This document shows positions 34,488 through 43,186 of a stretch of 64,000 nucleotides of DNA, piece by piece. Both the position numbers and the translations under genes were made by a program. A model generated the notes under the pieces. It made no database searches. It was not told the origin of the DNA and worked only from the letters and a program-made list of their open reading frames with translations. Source of the stretch: Methyloprofundus sp. (GTDB taxonomy: Bacteria; Pseudomonadota; Gammaproteobacteria; Methylococcales; Methylomonadaceae); assembly GCA_016592635.1 (NCBI GenBank), contig AP023240.1:2521630-2585629 (forward strand), read 5' to 3'. Each line of letters begins with the position of its first letter. The first letter of the stretch is position 1.

Positions 34488-35597
34488 ATGGGTCTATTTG
34501 ACAAACTATTTGCCGAATTTGTTGATGTCATTGAATGGCTGGATAACTCGAACGATACCATGGTCTATCGCTTTGAGCGTTATGGCAATGAAATCAAATA
34601 TGGCGCCAAACTCACGGTGCGTGAATCACAAACTGCCATTTTGATTAATGAAGGTAAAGCCGCTGATTTTTTTGAACCAGGCATGTATGAGCTAGAAACC
34701 AACAACATGCCCATCATGACAACTATTGAAAACTGGCCGCATGGGTTTGAAAGTCCGTTTAAAGCAGAGGTCTATTTCTTTAATATGCGCCGCTTTACTG
34801 ACCTGAAATGGGGCACCAAAAACCCCATCATGTTACGCGATAAAGAGTTTGGACCGGTACGCTTACGCGCTTTTGGTAGCTACGGCGTACGCATTAACGA
34901 CCCATTAACCTTTATTCAAGAAATAGTCGGCACTGATGGGCATTTTTCTACCGATGAAATCAGCTCACAATTACGCAACCTCATCCTGTCCCGTTTTGCC
35001 AGTATCCTTGGTGAAGCCAATATCCCTGTCTTAGATCTGGCAGGTAATTATGATGATTTAAGTGACTATATTACCGCTAAAATTGCCCCTGAATTTATGG
35101 AATATGGCCTGGAGATTACCAAGCTTTTAGTCGAAAACATTTCCTTACCACCTGCTGTTGAAGAGGCTTTAGACAAACGCACCAGTATGGGCGTGATTGG
35201 TAATTTAAAAAATTACAGCGAATTTCAGGCTGCTGAAGCAATGCGCGCTGCGGCTGAAAACCCATCAGGTGGTGCATCTCAAGGTATCGGTATGGGCATG
35301 GGTTTTGCAATGGCCAATAAAATGGGGCAAACCTTTGCGCAACCAAGCAACACAGCTCCTACGGCTGTAGCACCGCCACCACTCCCTAAACAGACCCAAT
35401 ATTTTATTGCACTCAATGGTCAACAAACAGGACCTTTTGATTTAATACAATTAGCAAAACAAGTTAACACTGGCGCAGTTAACCGAGCAACACTGATCTG
35501 GAGCCAAGAACTTGTTAACTGGACCAAGGCAGGGGATGTAACGGAACTGGCTAGTTATTTTGCATCTATGCCACCACCGTTACCACCACCACAATAA
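34488..35597 (+). CDS. SPFH-domain protein with C-terminal GYF_2 domain (YdjI-like)
   Basis: A 369-residue protein. Residues about 15-240 form an SPFH/virion-core-like domain (YRFERYGNEIKYGAKLTVRESQTAILINEGKAADFFEPGMYEL), related to B. subtilis YdjI. A Gly/Ala/Pro-rich linker (about 250-305) leads to a GYF_2 domain (about 308-360: YFIALNGQQTGPFDLIQLAKQVNTG, ATLIWSQELVNWTKAGD), which binds proline-rich peptides, and a short Pro tail (PPPLPPPQ). Neighbouring telA and zinc-ribbon genes match the YdjF-I-like layout linked to membrane stress. Location is probably the inner membrane face. Confidence 0.85.
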   Translation: MGLFDKLFAEFVDVIEWLDNSNDTMVYRFERYGNEIKYGAKLTVRESQTAILINEGKAADFFEPGMYELETNNMPIMTTIENWPHGFESPFKAEVYFFNMRRFTDLKWGTKNPIMLRDKEFGPVRLRAFGSYGVRINDPLTFIQEIVGTDGHFSTDEISSQLRNLILSRFASILGEANIPVLDLAGNYDDLSDYITAKIAPEFMEYGLEITKLLVENISLPPAVEEALDKRTSMGVIGNLKNYSEFQAAEAMRAAAENPSGGASQGIGMGMGFAMANKMGQTFAQPSNTAPTAVAPPPLPKQTQYFIALNGQQTGPFDLIQLAKQVNTGAVNRATLIWSQELVNWTKAGDVTELASYFASMPPPLPPPQ

Positions 35598-35640
35598 CAA
35601 ACAATAAATTTTAATTTTTTGTAATATGAGCTAGTTCCTC

Positions 35641-35685
35641 GTAGGTGCTGATTTATCTGCATATTGCGGCTAAAACCGCACCTAC
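35641..35685. repeat. short palindrome GTAGGTGC family
   Basis: GTAGGTGCTGATTTATCTGC, the centre, then GCGGCTAAAACCGCACCTAC. It is related to the GTAGGAGG repeats. It lies between the SPFH and zinc-ribbon genes. Confidence 0.65.
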
Positions 35686-35749
35686 AAATACGTTAAATTA
35701 ATTATGCGCCTGTGCTTATATTGAGTTACCTATAAATATTATTGCTACC

Positions 35750-36892
35750 GTGAAATCCAAACAAACAACTGAGCCAACGCAAAGCCAATACCAATTTCCC
35801 TGTACGCAATGTGGTGCCTTATTACAATACCAACCAGGTACTGTACACCTGCGGTGTACATACTGTGGGCATACCAATGACATCGACACTGAGCAACAAC
35901 AAAGCATCAAAGAGTATGATCTACAAGGTGCTTTACAAGAACTTAACAATAGCCAACCTGTTACAGTAACAGCTAAGCAACAGGCACACTGTGATGCCTG
36001 TGGAGCCAATTTTAAATTTGCCAACCATATTCATGCAGGCGAATGTCCATTTTGTGGTACCAATATAGTCATTAGCTCAAGTAACAACGCAGTCATCCCG
36101 CCCAAATCACTACTCCCCTTTTTAATTGAAAACACAACTGCTCAAGCAAGCTTTCACAAATGGTTAGCAGGCTTATGGTTTGCGCCTAATAAATTAAAGA
36201 AATATGCACGAGATGATACCAAGCTCCTCGGTATTTACTTACCTTATTGGACATACGATAGCCATACCCAAAGTTACTATACCGGCGCGAGAGGTGTTAC
36301 TTATTACGTTACCCAACGGGTTAGTTATGTTGAGAATGGGCGACAAGTAACCCGAAACAAACGCGTTCCTAAAATTCGCTGGACTAATGTCCATGGTCAA
36401 GTATCACGTTTCTTTGATGATGTCTTAGTAGGAGCTAGTCGCTCCTTACCACGTAAAATTATTGACCAATTACATCCTTGGGATCTTGAACAGCTAGTCC
36501 CTTATAATGAGAAATATATTAGCGGTTTTCAAAGTGAAGTGTATCAAGTTAACCTTGATGAAGGTTTTGATCATGCCAAACAACAGATGGATGGTATTAT
36601 TCGCCGTGATATAACTTATGATATTGGCGGCGACCATCAGCGCATCTATCAAGTCAATACCCAACATAGCCACACAACCTATAAACACTGCCTACTTCCC
36701 ATTTGGTCTGCTGCTTTTCAGTATCACAATCAGACCTATCGTTTTGTCGTAAATGGTCGTACCGGCAAAGTACAGGGTGAGCGACCTTATAGTTATTGGA
36801 AAATTGCTTTTGCAGTTATTATGGGGCTTATCATTATTGGTGGCGGGCTCACCTATTTGCAACAATCAGGTGTTTTTGAACAGACTTATTAA
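35750..36892 (+). CDS. zinc-ribbon membrane protein (YdjG-like)
   Basis: A 380-residue protein starting at GTG 35750. Two zinc ribbons lie near the N-terminus: CTQCGALLQYQPGTVHLRCTYCG (about 18-40) and CDACGANFKFANHIHAGECPFCG (about 80-102). A central domain follows with the repeated FHKWLAG and YLPYWTYDSHTQSYYTGARG patterns seen in TFIIB-like zinc-ribbon proteins of SPFH operons. One membrane helix lies near the C-terminus (about 350-368, IAFAVIMGLIIIGGGLTYL). It likely partners the SPFH protein encoded upstream. No DNA-helicase motif is present, although this family is sometimes mislabelled as PriA-like. Confidence 0.8.
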   Translation: MKSKQTTEPTQSQYQFPCTQCGALLQYQPGTVHLRCTYCGHTNDIDTEQQQSIKEYDLQGALQELNNSQPVTVTAKQQAHCDACGANFKFANHIHAGECPFCGTNIVISSSNNAVIPPKSLLPFLIENTTAQASFHKWLAGLWFAPNKLKKYARDDTKLLGIYLPYWTYDSHTQSYYTGARGVTYYVTQRVSYVENGRQVTRNKRVPKIRWTNVHGQVSRFFDDVLVGASRSLPRKIIDQLHPWDLEQLVPYNEKYISGFQSEVYQVNLDEGFDHAKQQMDGIIRRDITYDIGGDHQRIYQVNTQHSHTTYKHCLLPIWSAAFQYHNQTYRFVVNGRTGKVQGERPYSYWKIAFAVIMGLIIIGGGLTYLQQSGVFEQTY

Positions 36893-37235
36893 TCCTAGTA
36901 ACATAACCTTCGCACGCCCTAGACTACGGTGTTACAATGCAATTAATGTATATAGCCAGTTTAAAAATACCAGCCAAAATCAGGTAAAACAACAGGTTGG
37001 TTTCGAATTATATAAAGCTACCTGATTACGTAAAACTCTCTACCATAGTCAATAAAGCACAAAATATCAGCGTGTTAAAAACCCCGTCATTCCCGAAGTC
37101 TTTTTGTCGGGAATCTATGCTTACCCATGAGATTCCTGCTAACAGCACGCGGGAGTGACAACGTATAGCGGAGGGTTATGAGTAATCAGCTAACGTTATT
37201 AGCCCTTAACAATAGACAAAAGAAAAGGATGTATC
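36893..37235. other. intergenic stretch with a solo REP-like core
   Basis: The gap holds one recognisable item: CCGTCATTCCCGAAGTCTTT at 37084 onward, paired with a GGGAATC and followed by GATTCCTGCTAACAGCACGC and GGGAGTGAC (to about 37160). It is the same core as inside the MITE at 12719-12866, here without the ATACCAATCCC ends. Otherwise no gene or terminator is seen. Confidence 0.6.
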
Positions 37236-39017
37236 ATGCAAGTCTTTATGCAATCAGTTGTTGATAAATACCAAGCCTCCTCTACTCGCTTACTGCATAT
37301 CTTGCGCGAGCTGCAAACCGAATTTCAGCACATTTCACCCGAGGCAATCGAGTTTCTTGCAACTGCCTTAAAGATAGAACGCACCCAAATCATTAGCGTA
37401 GTCGAGTTTTACAGCTTTTTACATTTAACCCCGCAAGGTAAGTATGACCTATTAATCAGTGACTCCATTACTGACCAAATGTTGGGTAAACAAGCATTGA
37501 TCGAGTTTGCTAGCCAGTTACTGCAAGTAGGCATTAGTGAGGTGCGTGCTGATGGCTTGGTGAGCCTTAATAATACGTCTTGCACTGGCATGTGTGACCA
37601 AGGCCCGGCAGGTTTAATCAATGGTTATGCCTTAACGCATTTAAATGAGTCACATATTAAAACCATTCATGTCCTGATTGAACATCAGGTCGCTGTTGCT
37701 GAATGGCCAGATGATTTATTTACAGTTAATGATAATATTCAGCAAAGTAACCTATTACTAGATCATGAAATCAAACAAGGCACTGCCATAGCAGCCAGCC
37801 TGCAAAGAGGTTTGCCTGCAACTTTGGTAGAAATTGATATATCCGGATTACGTGGGCGTGGTGGTGCGGGCTTTAAAACAGCCATGAAGTGGCGTTTTTG
37901 CTCCGAAGAACCAGAAACAGAGCGCTATGTGGTCTGCAATGCCGATGAAGGCGAGCCAGGCACCTTTAAAGATCGCGTCCTACTAAACACTTATGCACAT
38001 CAAGTATTTGAAGGCATGACTCTATGTGCTGGCATTATTGGCGCAGAACAAGGATTTCTCTACCTACGTGCCGAGTATTTATTTCTCTACCAGAAATTAT
38101 TAGCCACTTTGGCAGAACGGCGCAGCAACAATTTATTAGGTAATAATATATTACAACAAGGCCTAAATTTTGATATCGAGATACGTTTAGGCGCAGGTGC
38201 CTATATTTGCGGTGAAGAATCTGCCTTAATTGAATCTTTGGAAGGTAAGCGTGGTATTCCCAGAAACCGACCACCCTACCCTGTTTCGCAAGGCTATTTG
38301 AACAAACCAACCGTAGTCAATAATGTCGAAACATTTTTTGCAGCTGCCAAAATTGCTATTGAAGGTGGGCAGTGGTTTGCTGATGTCGGCACCGAACAAT
38401 CACAGGGTACTAAAATACTCAGTATTAGTGGTGACTGTCAGCGACCCGGTATTTATGAATACCCCTTTGGCACCCAAATTATGCAAATACTAAACGATTG
38501 TGGTGCTAAAAATGTTTTGGGTGTACAAGTGGGCGGCCCTTCAGGTACGTTTATCAGTTCAGCCGAATTCAAGCGCACACTCGCTTTTGAAGACCTTGCC
38601 ACAGGTGGCTCATTTATTATTTTTAATCAGTCGCGCAATATTCTGGATATTGTCAAAAATTTTACCCATTTCTTTGCTCATGAAAGCTGCGGTTTCTGCA
38701 CTCCTTGCCGAGTGGGTACTTCATTATTACAAAAACAACTCGATAAAATTGTGGATGGGCATGGCTCTGCAGGTGATGTAGCTGCTTTAGAAGAGCTCTG
38801 TCAATTAGTCAATAGCAATAGCCATTGCGGCTTAGGCCAAACCGCTGCCAATCCGATATTAACAACCCTAGAACGCTATCCTGAACTCTATGCCAAACAA
38901 CTCAAGGATGTCAGTTATGAGCCCGGCTTTGATTTGGATGCATCCTGTGCCACAACAAGACGACTAGCCAATCGTGATGATGCAGGTGCACACCTAGCCC
39001 AAGTGGAGGAATCATAA
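37236..39017 (+). CDS. hoxF: NAD-reducing hydrogenase diaphorase subunit HoxF
   Basis: A 593-residue flavoprotein that passes electrons between NAD(H) and the iron-sulfur chain. The N-terminal NuoE-like domain (about 1-150) keeps only the second cysteine pair (TSCTGMCDQGP); the first pair is absent, as I recall for HoxF proteins. The NuoF part (about 190-560) has the NADH site GRGGAGFKTAMKWRF, the FMN region CNADEGEPGTFKDR, GAGAYICGEESALIESLEGKRG and the [4Fe-4S] site ESCGFCTPCRVGT, with the fourth Cys in HCGLG. The ribosome-binding site AAAAGGA is close to ATG 37236. It starts a three-gene operon with hoxU and hoxY. Confidence 0.92.
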   Translation: MQVFMQSVVDKYQASSTRLLHILRELQTEFQHISPEAIEFLATALKIERTQIISVVEFYSFLHLTPQGKYDLLISDSITDQMLGKQALIEFASQLLQVGISEVRADGLVSLNNTSCTGMCDQGPAGLINGYALTHLNESHIKTIHVLIEHQVAVAEWPDDLFTVNDNIQQSNLLLDHEIKQGTAIAASLQRGLPATLVEIDISGLRGRGGAGFKTAMKWRFCSEEPETERYVVCNADEGEPGTFKDRVLLNTYAHQVFEGMTLCAGIIGAEQGFLYLRAEYLFLYQKLLATLAERRSNNLLGNNILQQGLNFDIEIRLGAGAYICGEESALIESLEGKRGIPRNRPPYPVSQGYLNKPTVVNNVETFFAAAKIAIEGGQWFADVGTEQSQGTKILSISGDCQRPGIYEYPFGTQIMQILNDCGAKNVLGVQVGGPSGTFISSAEFKRTLAFEDLATGGSFIIFNQSRNILDIVKNFTHFFAHESCGFCTPCRVGTSLLQKQLDKIVDGHGSAGDVAALEELCQLVNSNSHCGLGQTAANPILTTLERYPELYAKQLKDVSYEPGFDLDASCATTRRLANRDDAGAHLAQVEES

Positions 39018-39019
39018 CC

Positions 39020-39739
39020 ATGAGTAAAACAATTAGCATTGATGGCAAAACCATACCCTTTGAAGAAGGTCAAACCATTATGGATGCAGCAATTGCAGCT
39101 GATATTTATATTCCGCACCTATGCCATAACCCTGACTACACACCGCATGGTAGTTGTAAACTGTGTACCGTTAAAGTCAATGGCCGCAATTGTTCAGCCT
39201 GTACTTTTCCCGCAATGGAAGGCCAAGAGATCCAAAATAATTCGACCGAGCTAAGCACGGATCGGCAAAGAATCACCCAAATGCTGTTTGTTGAAGGCAA
39301 CCATTTCTGTCCTTCTTGCGAAAAAACTGGCAACTGCCAATTACAAGGTGTCGCCTATTATTTAGATATGCACGACAATCATTTTCCACATTTCTTTGCT
39401 ATCCGTGCCGTTGATGCCTCACACCCTGATATTTTAATCGACCACAACCGCTGCATTTTTTGTAATTTATGCGTACGCGCCAGCCAAGAAAAAGATGGCA
39501 AAAATGTGTTTGCCATTAGTGGTCGCGGTATTAATAAACGCCTTATTATTAATTCAGCTAGTGGCCAGCTAAAAGATAGCAATATTGATATTAACGACTG
39601 TGCAACACATATTTGTCCTACAGGTGCTATTTTGATTAAACGAACCGGTTATCAGATTCCCATAGGCGAACGCACCTACGATAAACAGCCAATTGATCAA
39701 GTTGCATTAGCCAAGGAGAATACCAACCATGACAGCTAA
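39020..39739 (+). CDS. hoxU: hydrogenase diaphorase iron-sulfur subunit HoxU
   Basis: A 239-residue NuoG-like electron-transfer subunit. It has an N-terminal [2Fe-2S] ferredoxin (PHLCHNPDYTPHGSCKLCTVKV), a His-Cys [4Fe-4S] site (HFCPSCEKTGNCQLQ) and a further [4Fe-4S] ferredoxin stretch (DHNRCIFCNLCVRASQEK, with THICPTGA). These wires join HoxF to HoxY. It starts two bases after the hoxF stop with GGAGG upstream, and it overlaps hoxY by 11 bases. Confidence 0.93.
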   Translation: MSKTISIDGKTIPFEEGQTIMDAAIAADIYIPHLCHNPDYTPHGSCKLCTVKVNGRNCSACTFPAMEGQEIQNNSTELSTDRQRITQMLFVEGNHFCPSCEKTGNCQLQGVAYYLDMHDNHFPHFFAIRAVDASHPDILIDHNRCIFCNLCVRASQEKDGKNVFAISGRGINKRLIINSASGQLKDSNIDINDCATHICPTGAILIKRTGYQIPIGERTYDKQPIDQVALAKENTNHDS

Positions 39740-40268
39740 ATTTAAAGTGGCAACCACCTCATTAGCAGGCTGCTTTGGTTGTCACATGTCCTTTTTGGAT
39801 ATTGATGAACGCATGTTGGAGCTTGCTCAACATGTCGAATTTGATCGTTCGCCCATTACCGACATCGAACATTGCAGCCCTTGTGATATCGGTTTAATTG
39901 AAGGCGGCGTGTGTAATTCAGAAAATGTACATGTGCTACGTGAATTCCGTAGTAACTGTAAAATTTTAGTCGCCGTGGGTGCTTGCGCCATTAATGGAGG
40001 CTTACCTGCAATGCGTAACCATATTGCCGTGGAGGATTGCCTGAACGAAGCTTATATGGATGGCATTGGCGTAGAAAACCCACAAATCCCAAATGACCCT
40101 GAGTTACCACTATTATTAGACAAGGTTTACCCAATCCATGAAATAGTCAAAGTAGATTATTACCTACCCGGCTGTCCACCTTCGGGCGATGTTTTCTGGG
40201 CGTTTTTAAGTGATGTGATTGCGGGGCGCGAACCAAGCTTGCCGTATGAATTGGTGCATTTTGATTAA
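39729..40268 (+). CDS. hoxY: hydrogenase small subunit HoxY
   Basis: A 179-residue small subunit of a bidirectional [NiFe] hydrogenase (group 3d). All four cysteines for the proximal [4Fe-4S] cluster are present: GCFGC (residues about 14-17), GACA and GCPPSGD. Length is like cyanobacterial HoxY. It normally pairs with HoxH, which holds the NiFe site; no hoxH follows (the next 880 bases are gene-free and AT-rich). The ribosome-binding site AAGGAG precedes the ATG. Confidence 0.92.
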   Translation: MTAKFKVATTSLAGCFGCHMSFLDIDERMLELAQHVEFDRSPITDIEHCSPCDIGLIEGGVCNSENVHVLREFRSNCKILVAVGACAINGGLPAMRNHIAVEDCLNEAYMDGIGVENPQIPNDPELPLLLDKVYPIHEIVKVDYYLPGCPPSGDVFWAFLSDVIAGREPSLPYELVHFD

Positions 40269-40286
40269 AATTTTTTTGACATATAC

Positions 40287-40315
40287 GCTGAAAGTTTGCC
40301 ATTTACACTTTCAGC
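40287..40315. terminator. hairpin just after hoxY
   Basis: GCTGAAAGT and ACTTTCAGC form a nine-base stem with an 11-base loop, 19 bases past the hoxY stop. A T-run lies on the 5' side, not the 3' side, so it is a weak terminator for hox transcription; it may instead protect the mRNA end. Confidence 0.45.
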
Positions 40316-40439
40316 TGTGATAAACCACCAGTCTAACGTCATTCATATGCATATTTATTGCTGTTTTAAGTAAGTAAAAAAATTGATAAGTAGCCATAAT
40401 AAATTAACCCAATAAAACAACTTATTAAAAATACTAGAT

Positions 40440-40456
40440 TGTCAATTTTTTTTACA
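40440..40456 (+). promoter_or_regulatory. 17-base motif copy 1 (TGTCAATTTTTTTTACA)
   Basis: Fully matches the consensus TGTCARYTTTTTTTACA deduced from five copies in this window, about 510 bases upstream of the sigma-54 promoter at 40952. Likely a binding site for an enhancer-binding regulator; inference. Confidence 0.55.
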
Positions 40457-40603
40457 CATTGCTTTTTATTCAAAAATACCTCTATCTTTAATTTTCTCCC
40501 ACTATATAAAACTAAAAGGTTGATAAATATACAATAATTTATTAGTGGTATATTATTTACTTTTTCGCCAATGATAAAAGTCTATCCGTAACCCCAAAAT
40601 TAT

Positions 40604-40620
40604 TGCCTATTTTTTTTACA
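40604..40620 (+). promoter_or_regulatory. 17-base motif copy 2 (diverged)
   Basis: TGCCTATTTTTTTTACA, 15 of 17 bases matching copy 1. It lies about 350 bases upstream of the sigma-54 promoter. Confidence 0.4.
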
Positions 40621-40860
40621 TACTCAAAATAATTCACATGAAATTGATACAGCATTTATGATTTTTTTGATAATGTGATTGAGTTCTCAGTTTTTATAAA
40701 TACTTAATTTGGAAAGTAAATTTTTATAATCTTTTATACATCAACCAATTAACTTCATTGATCAATGTGTATTACCTCACTTAAATAACACTAACAAATA
40801 AAATATGCTGATAAAATCTAATTTTCTAGTCAAATAATATTGGTAGCTAGCTTATAAATA

Positions 40861-40877
40861 TGTCAGCTTTTTTTACA
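40861..40877 (+). promoter_or_regulatory. 17-base motif copy 3 (TGTCAGCTTTTTTTACA)
   Basis: Fully matches the consensus. It ends 75 bases before the sigma-54 -24 element, a normal distance for an enhancer-binding site. Confidence 0.6.
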
Positions 40878-40951
40878 CTAGTATCAAAAAAATATGCAGC
40901 AGTCTAGTAACACACCTAGTAACATGTTGACTCAAAAAAATATATTATTAT

Positions 40952-40968
40952 TGGCATAAATAGTGCTT
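40952..40968 (+). promoter_or_regulatory. sigma-54 promoter of the PEP-CTERM gene at 41153
   Basis: TGGCATAAATAGTGCTT: GG and GC are separated by exactly ten bases, the -24/-12 spacing of RpoN promoters. The leader to the ATG would be about 175 bases. Confidence 0.65.
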
Positions 40969-41152
40969 AATCATAAATAATCTTTGACTATAGTATACCT
41001 GAGAGCATATCTGCCCTTATACACCATACATTTGGATATATGGCTCGCTGTATATTGATGCAATTTAGTAAATTCAAAGCTTTCCTCACCCTATTTTATT
41101 TTTCAAAATAATATAGCAATACAAATCCATATTAGATTTCAAGAGAGTAAAT

Positions 41153-41989
41153 ATGAACCATAGTAATTTAAAAAAACTTGTAGCAATAGCCTCTATAAGT
41201 TTTGCGGCGGTGCTCACCCCAATGTCTGTGAATGCAAGTCCCATCTTGCCTGGATATGACTTATTTTACACACCTAACTTTATTTTTAATGTACCCACCA
41301 TAGGAAACACTGAAATGCAAGGGGTCGCATTTGGCCCAGGTAATACTGATACAATTGTTCATCGCATAGACGGCATAGACCCTTTCAATTCTCCTACTGG
41401 TTCTGGCATTGTAAATATCGAGTTAATAGCCTTATCCCTACGCTCTGTTGCCCCAGTTTTTGGTCCCAGTGCAAATGACTACCTTTGGATAATTGTAAAT
41501 GAAGATATAACCAAAGTAGACCCGTCACTTGTTCCAGCCACAGACCAATCATCATCGTCTGGTCAGATGGAAATCCGCCATGAATTCCCAGACGATCCTA
41601 ATACACTCGATAGCGATGGCTATACCCTTCAAGGTACTTTTGATGTTGGCCTTGGCTCTTTAGATGACTTCCTAGTAACGGCCGAAATCTGGTCAGGTAG
41701 TGCTACATCAGCTCTAATCGACCTGAATCTAACCGATACTGTTATTCAGAATGGAACTGGAAGTTGGTCTCATACACAGCCTTTTAACTATCCAGAAACT
41801 AACAGTCTTCCAGCAGGAAACTTTTATGTTAGAAATAACCCTGCTATTTTTGATGATGGCAAAATTGATCATGACGGTCCACACCCAACATTACGTGCCG
41901 TACCAGAACCAACTTATTTAATGTTACTACTATCTGCACTTACCTTATTGTCGCTAAAACTAAGAGTTTCAAGGGTATCTAAAAGATAA
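41153..41989 (+). CDS. PEP-CTERM exported protein
   Basis: A 278-residue secreted protein with an N-terminal signal (KKLVAIASISFAAVLTPMSVNA) and a C-terminal PEP-CTERM sorting tag: VPEP, hydrophobic TYLMLLLSALTLLSLKL, then the basic end RVSRVSKR. Such proteins are processed by an exosortase and displayed or released with exopolysaccharide; no exosortase gene is in the window. The body is Asp/Ser/Thr-rich beta-type sequence with no named domain I recognise. ATG 41153 is preceded by AGAGAG. It is driven by a sigma-54-type promoter. Confidence 0.87.
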   Translation: MNHSNLKKLVAIASISFAAVLTPMSVNASPILPGYDLFYTPNFIFNVPTIGNTEMQGVAFGPGNTDTIVHRIDGIDPFNSPTGSGIVNIELIALSLRSVAPVFGPSANDYLWIIVNEDITKVDPSLVPATDQSSSSGQMEIRHEFPDDPNTLDSDGYTLQGTFDVGLGSLDDFLVTAEIWSGSATSALIDLNLTDTVIQNGTGSWSHTQPFNYPETNSLPAGNFYVRNNPAIFDDGKIDHDGPHPTLRAVPEPTYLMLLLSALTLLSLKLRVSRVSKR

Positions 41990-42031
41990 GCTCTTTACTT
42001 AATTATTCACAATTAAGATTAATCGCATGTA

Positions 42032-42168
42032 ACACCAATCCCAATATATTCAAATTATAATTTCACCATTTATTCATATTTCCAGTTGGAATCTTCTATG
42101 CTCAGAGACTCCCGATAAAAGACTTCGGGAGTGACGAAGCTAAAGTATGTAATTATTTGGATTGATAT
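42032..42168. mobile_element. MITE, ATACCAATCCC family, second copy
   Basis: Left ACACCAATCCCAATATATTC and right TTGGATTGATAT ends enclose the core ACTCCCGATAAAAGACTTCG / CGGGAGTGACG. Same family as 12719-12866 but with the core inverted. It lies between the PEP-CTERM gene and unbL. Confidence 0.65.
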
Positions 42169-42243
42169 CTCTCCTACAAATTTGAAGTGTATCCGCTTTA
42201 AATTTGGAAATCCTACTGTTTTTTTAGAACTTTAAAGATACCT

Positions 42244-43167
42244 ATGCCATCAATCAAAAAGTTACTTTTCGGCATTTCCCCAAAAGAAACCCTTTGCTCC
42301 ACCCGTGGCTTTGATGTTACCAACCCTAAAATTAAAGCCAATATAGAAATGGTTGGTGAAAGTTTTACAGCGGGTTATCATGCTGCCTTGATAGATGCTA
42401 ATCACCCTCAACTTCAACAAAACCTAGCTACCATTAACAAAGATTTTCAGGGCTTTGCTTATGAAGGTGCTGGTATGGCCATCGCCCTTTTAGACCTACT
42501 CACACCGTGGCGAGCCAACAAATTAAATAGTTTTATTAAAGGTATTGGTAATCAGCATACCTATATGATTCATGTTGGTGCTGGCTGGGCAATGGCTAAA
42601 ATCCCATGGGGCATGTCTTATTTGCATACTATGGACCCATTACTACGTTGGCTAGCAATTGATGGCTACGGCTTTCATCAAGGTTATTTTCATTGGCCTA
42701 TCAGCGTTACTGAGCAACAAGTACCTCATGCTATAAAAGGCTATGCAAAACATGCATTTGATCAAGGTCTCGGGCGCAGCTTATGGTTTGTTAAAGGTGC
42801 TAATCCGTCCTTAATCACCATTACCATTCAAACTTTCCCACAAGCAAGACATGCTGACTTATGGAGTGGTGTTGGCTTAGCTGCCGGCTATGCAGGCGGC
42901 GTTAATCAAACTATACTAGAATCCTTATTAGGTTTTTCAGCACCTTATCAAGCGCAACTAGCGCAAGGGGTCGCTTTTGCAGCCAAAACTCGATTACGTG
43001 CCGAAAACTTGGTTATGCATACTGAACTTGCCTGTCAGGTAATTTGCGATATGAGTGCTACTGCTGCTGCCCAGATTACTGATACTGCTTTACACGATTT
43101 AGTGGCAGGCAACAATATCCCTGCTTACGAAGTTTGGCGGCAGCGAATTCAACAACATTTCATTTAA
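42244..43167 (+). CDS. unbL: DUF1702 enediyne-cassette protein UnbL
   Basis: A 307-residue protein of the DUF1702 family, one of the conserved accessory proteins in enediyne polyketide clusters. It begins with the typical FGISPKETLCSTRGF segment and contains FQGFAYEGAGMAIALLDLLTPW, HVGAGWAMAKIPW, DGYGFHQGYFHW and GLGRSLWFVKGANP, which I recognise from actinomycete enediyne loci. The biochemical role is not established; with UnbV and UnbU it is required in known systems. It is first of five genes in one direction, and 19 bases separate it from unbV. Confidence 0.87.
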   Translation: MPSIKKLLFGISPKETLCSTRGFDVTNPKIKANIEMVGESFTAGYHAALIDANHPQLQQNLATINKDFQGFAYEGAGMAIALLDLLTPWRANKLNSFIKGIGNQHTYMIHVGAGWAMAKIPWGMSYLHTMDPLLRWLAIDGYGFHQGYFHWPISVTEQQVPHAIKGYAKHAFDQGLGRSLWFVKGANPSLITITIQTFPQARHADLWSGVGLAAGYAGGVNQTILESLLGFSAPYQAQLAQGVAFAAKTRLRAENLVMHTELACQVICDMSATAAAQITDTALHDLVAGNNIPAYEVWRQRIQQHFI

Positions 43168-43186
43168 AACTTATTTATTTTTTTAT

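Larger units (their letters stand above)
40269..41152. other. long AT-rich regulatory region before a PEP-CTERM gene
   Basis: An 884-base gap without a gene. It holds a hairpin after hoxY (40287-40315), three 17-base motif copies (40440, 40604, 40861) and a sigma-54-type promoter at 40952. I searched by eye for a decayed hoxH (RxCGxC and DPCxxC motifs in any frame) and saw none. The remainder is T- and A-rich with no RNA gene recognised. Confidence 0.65.

Noticed and set aside
40269..41152. Decayed hoxH after hoxY
   Set aside because: No RxCGxC or DPCxxC remnants were seen in any frame and the region is T-rich regulatory-like DNA.
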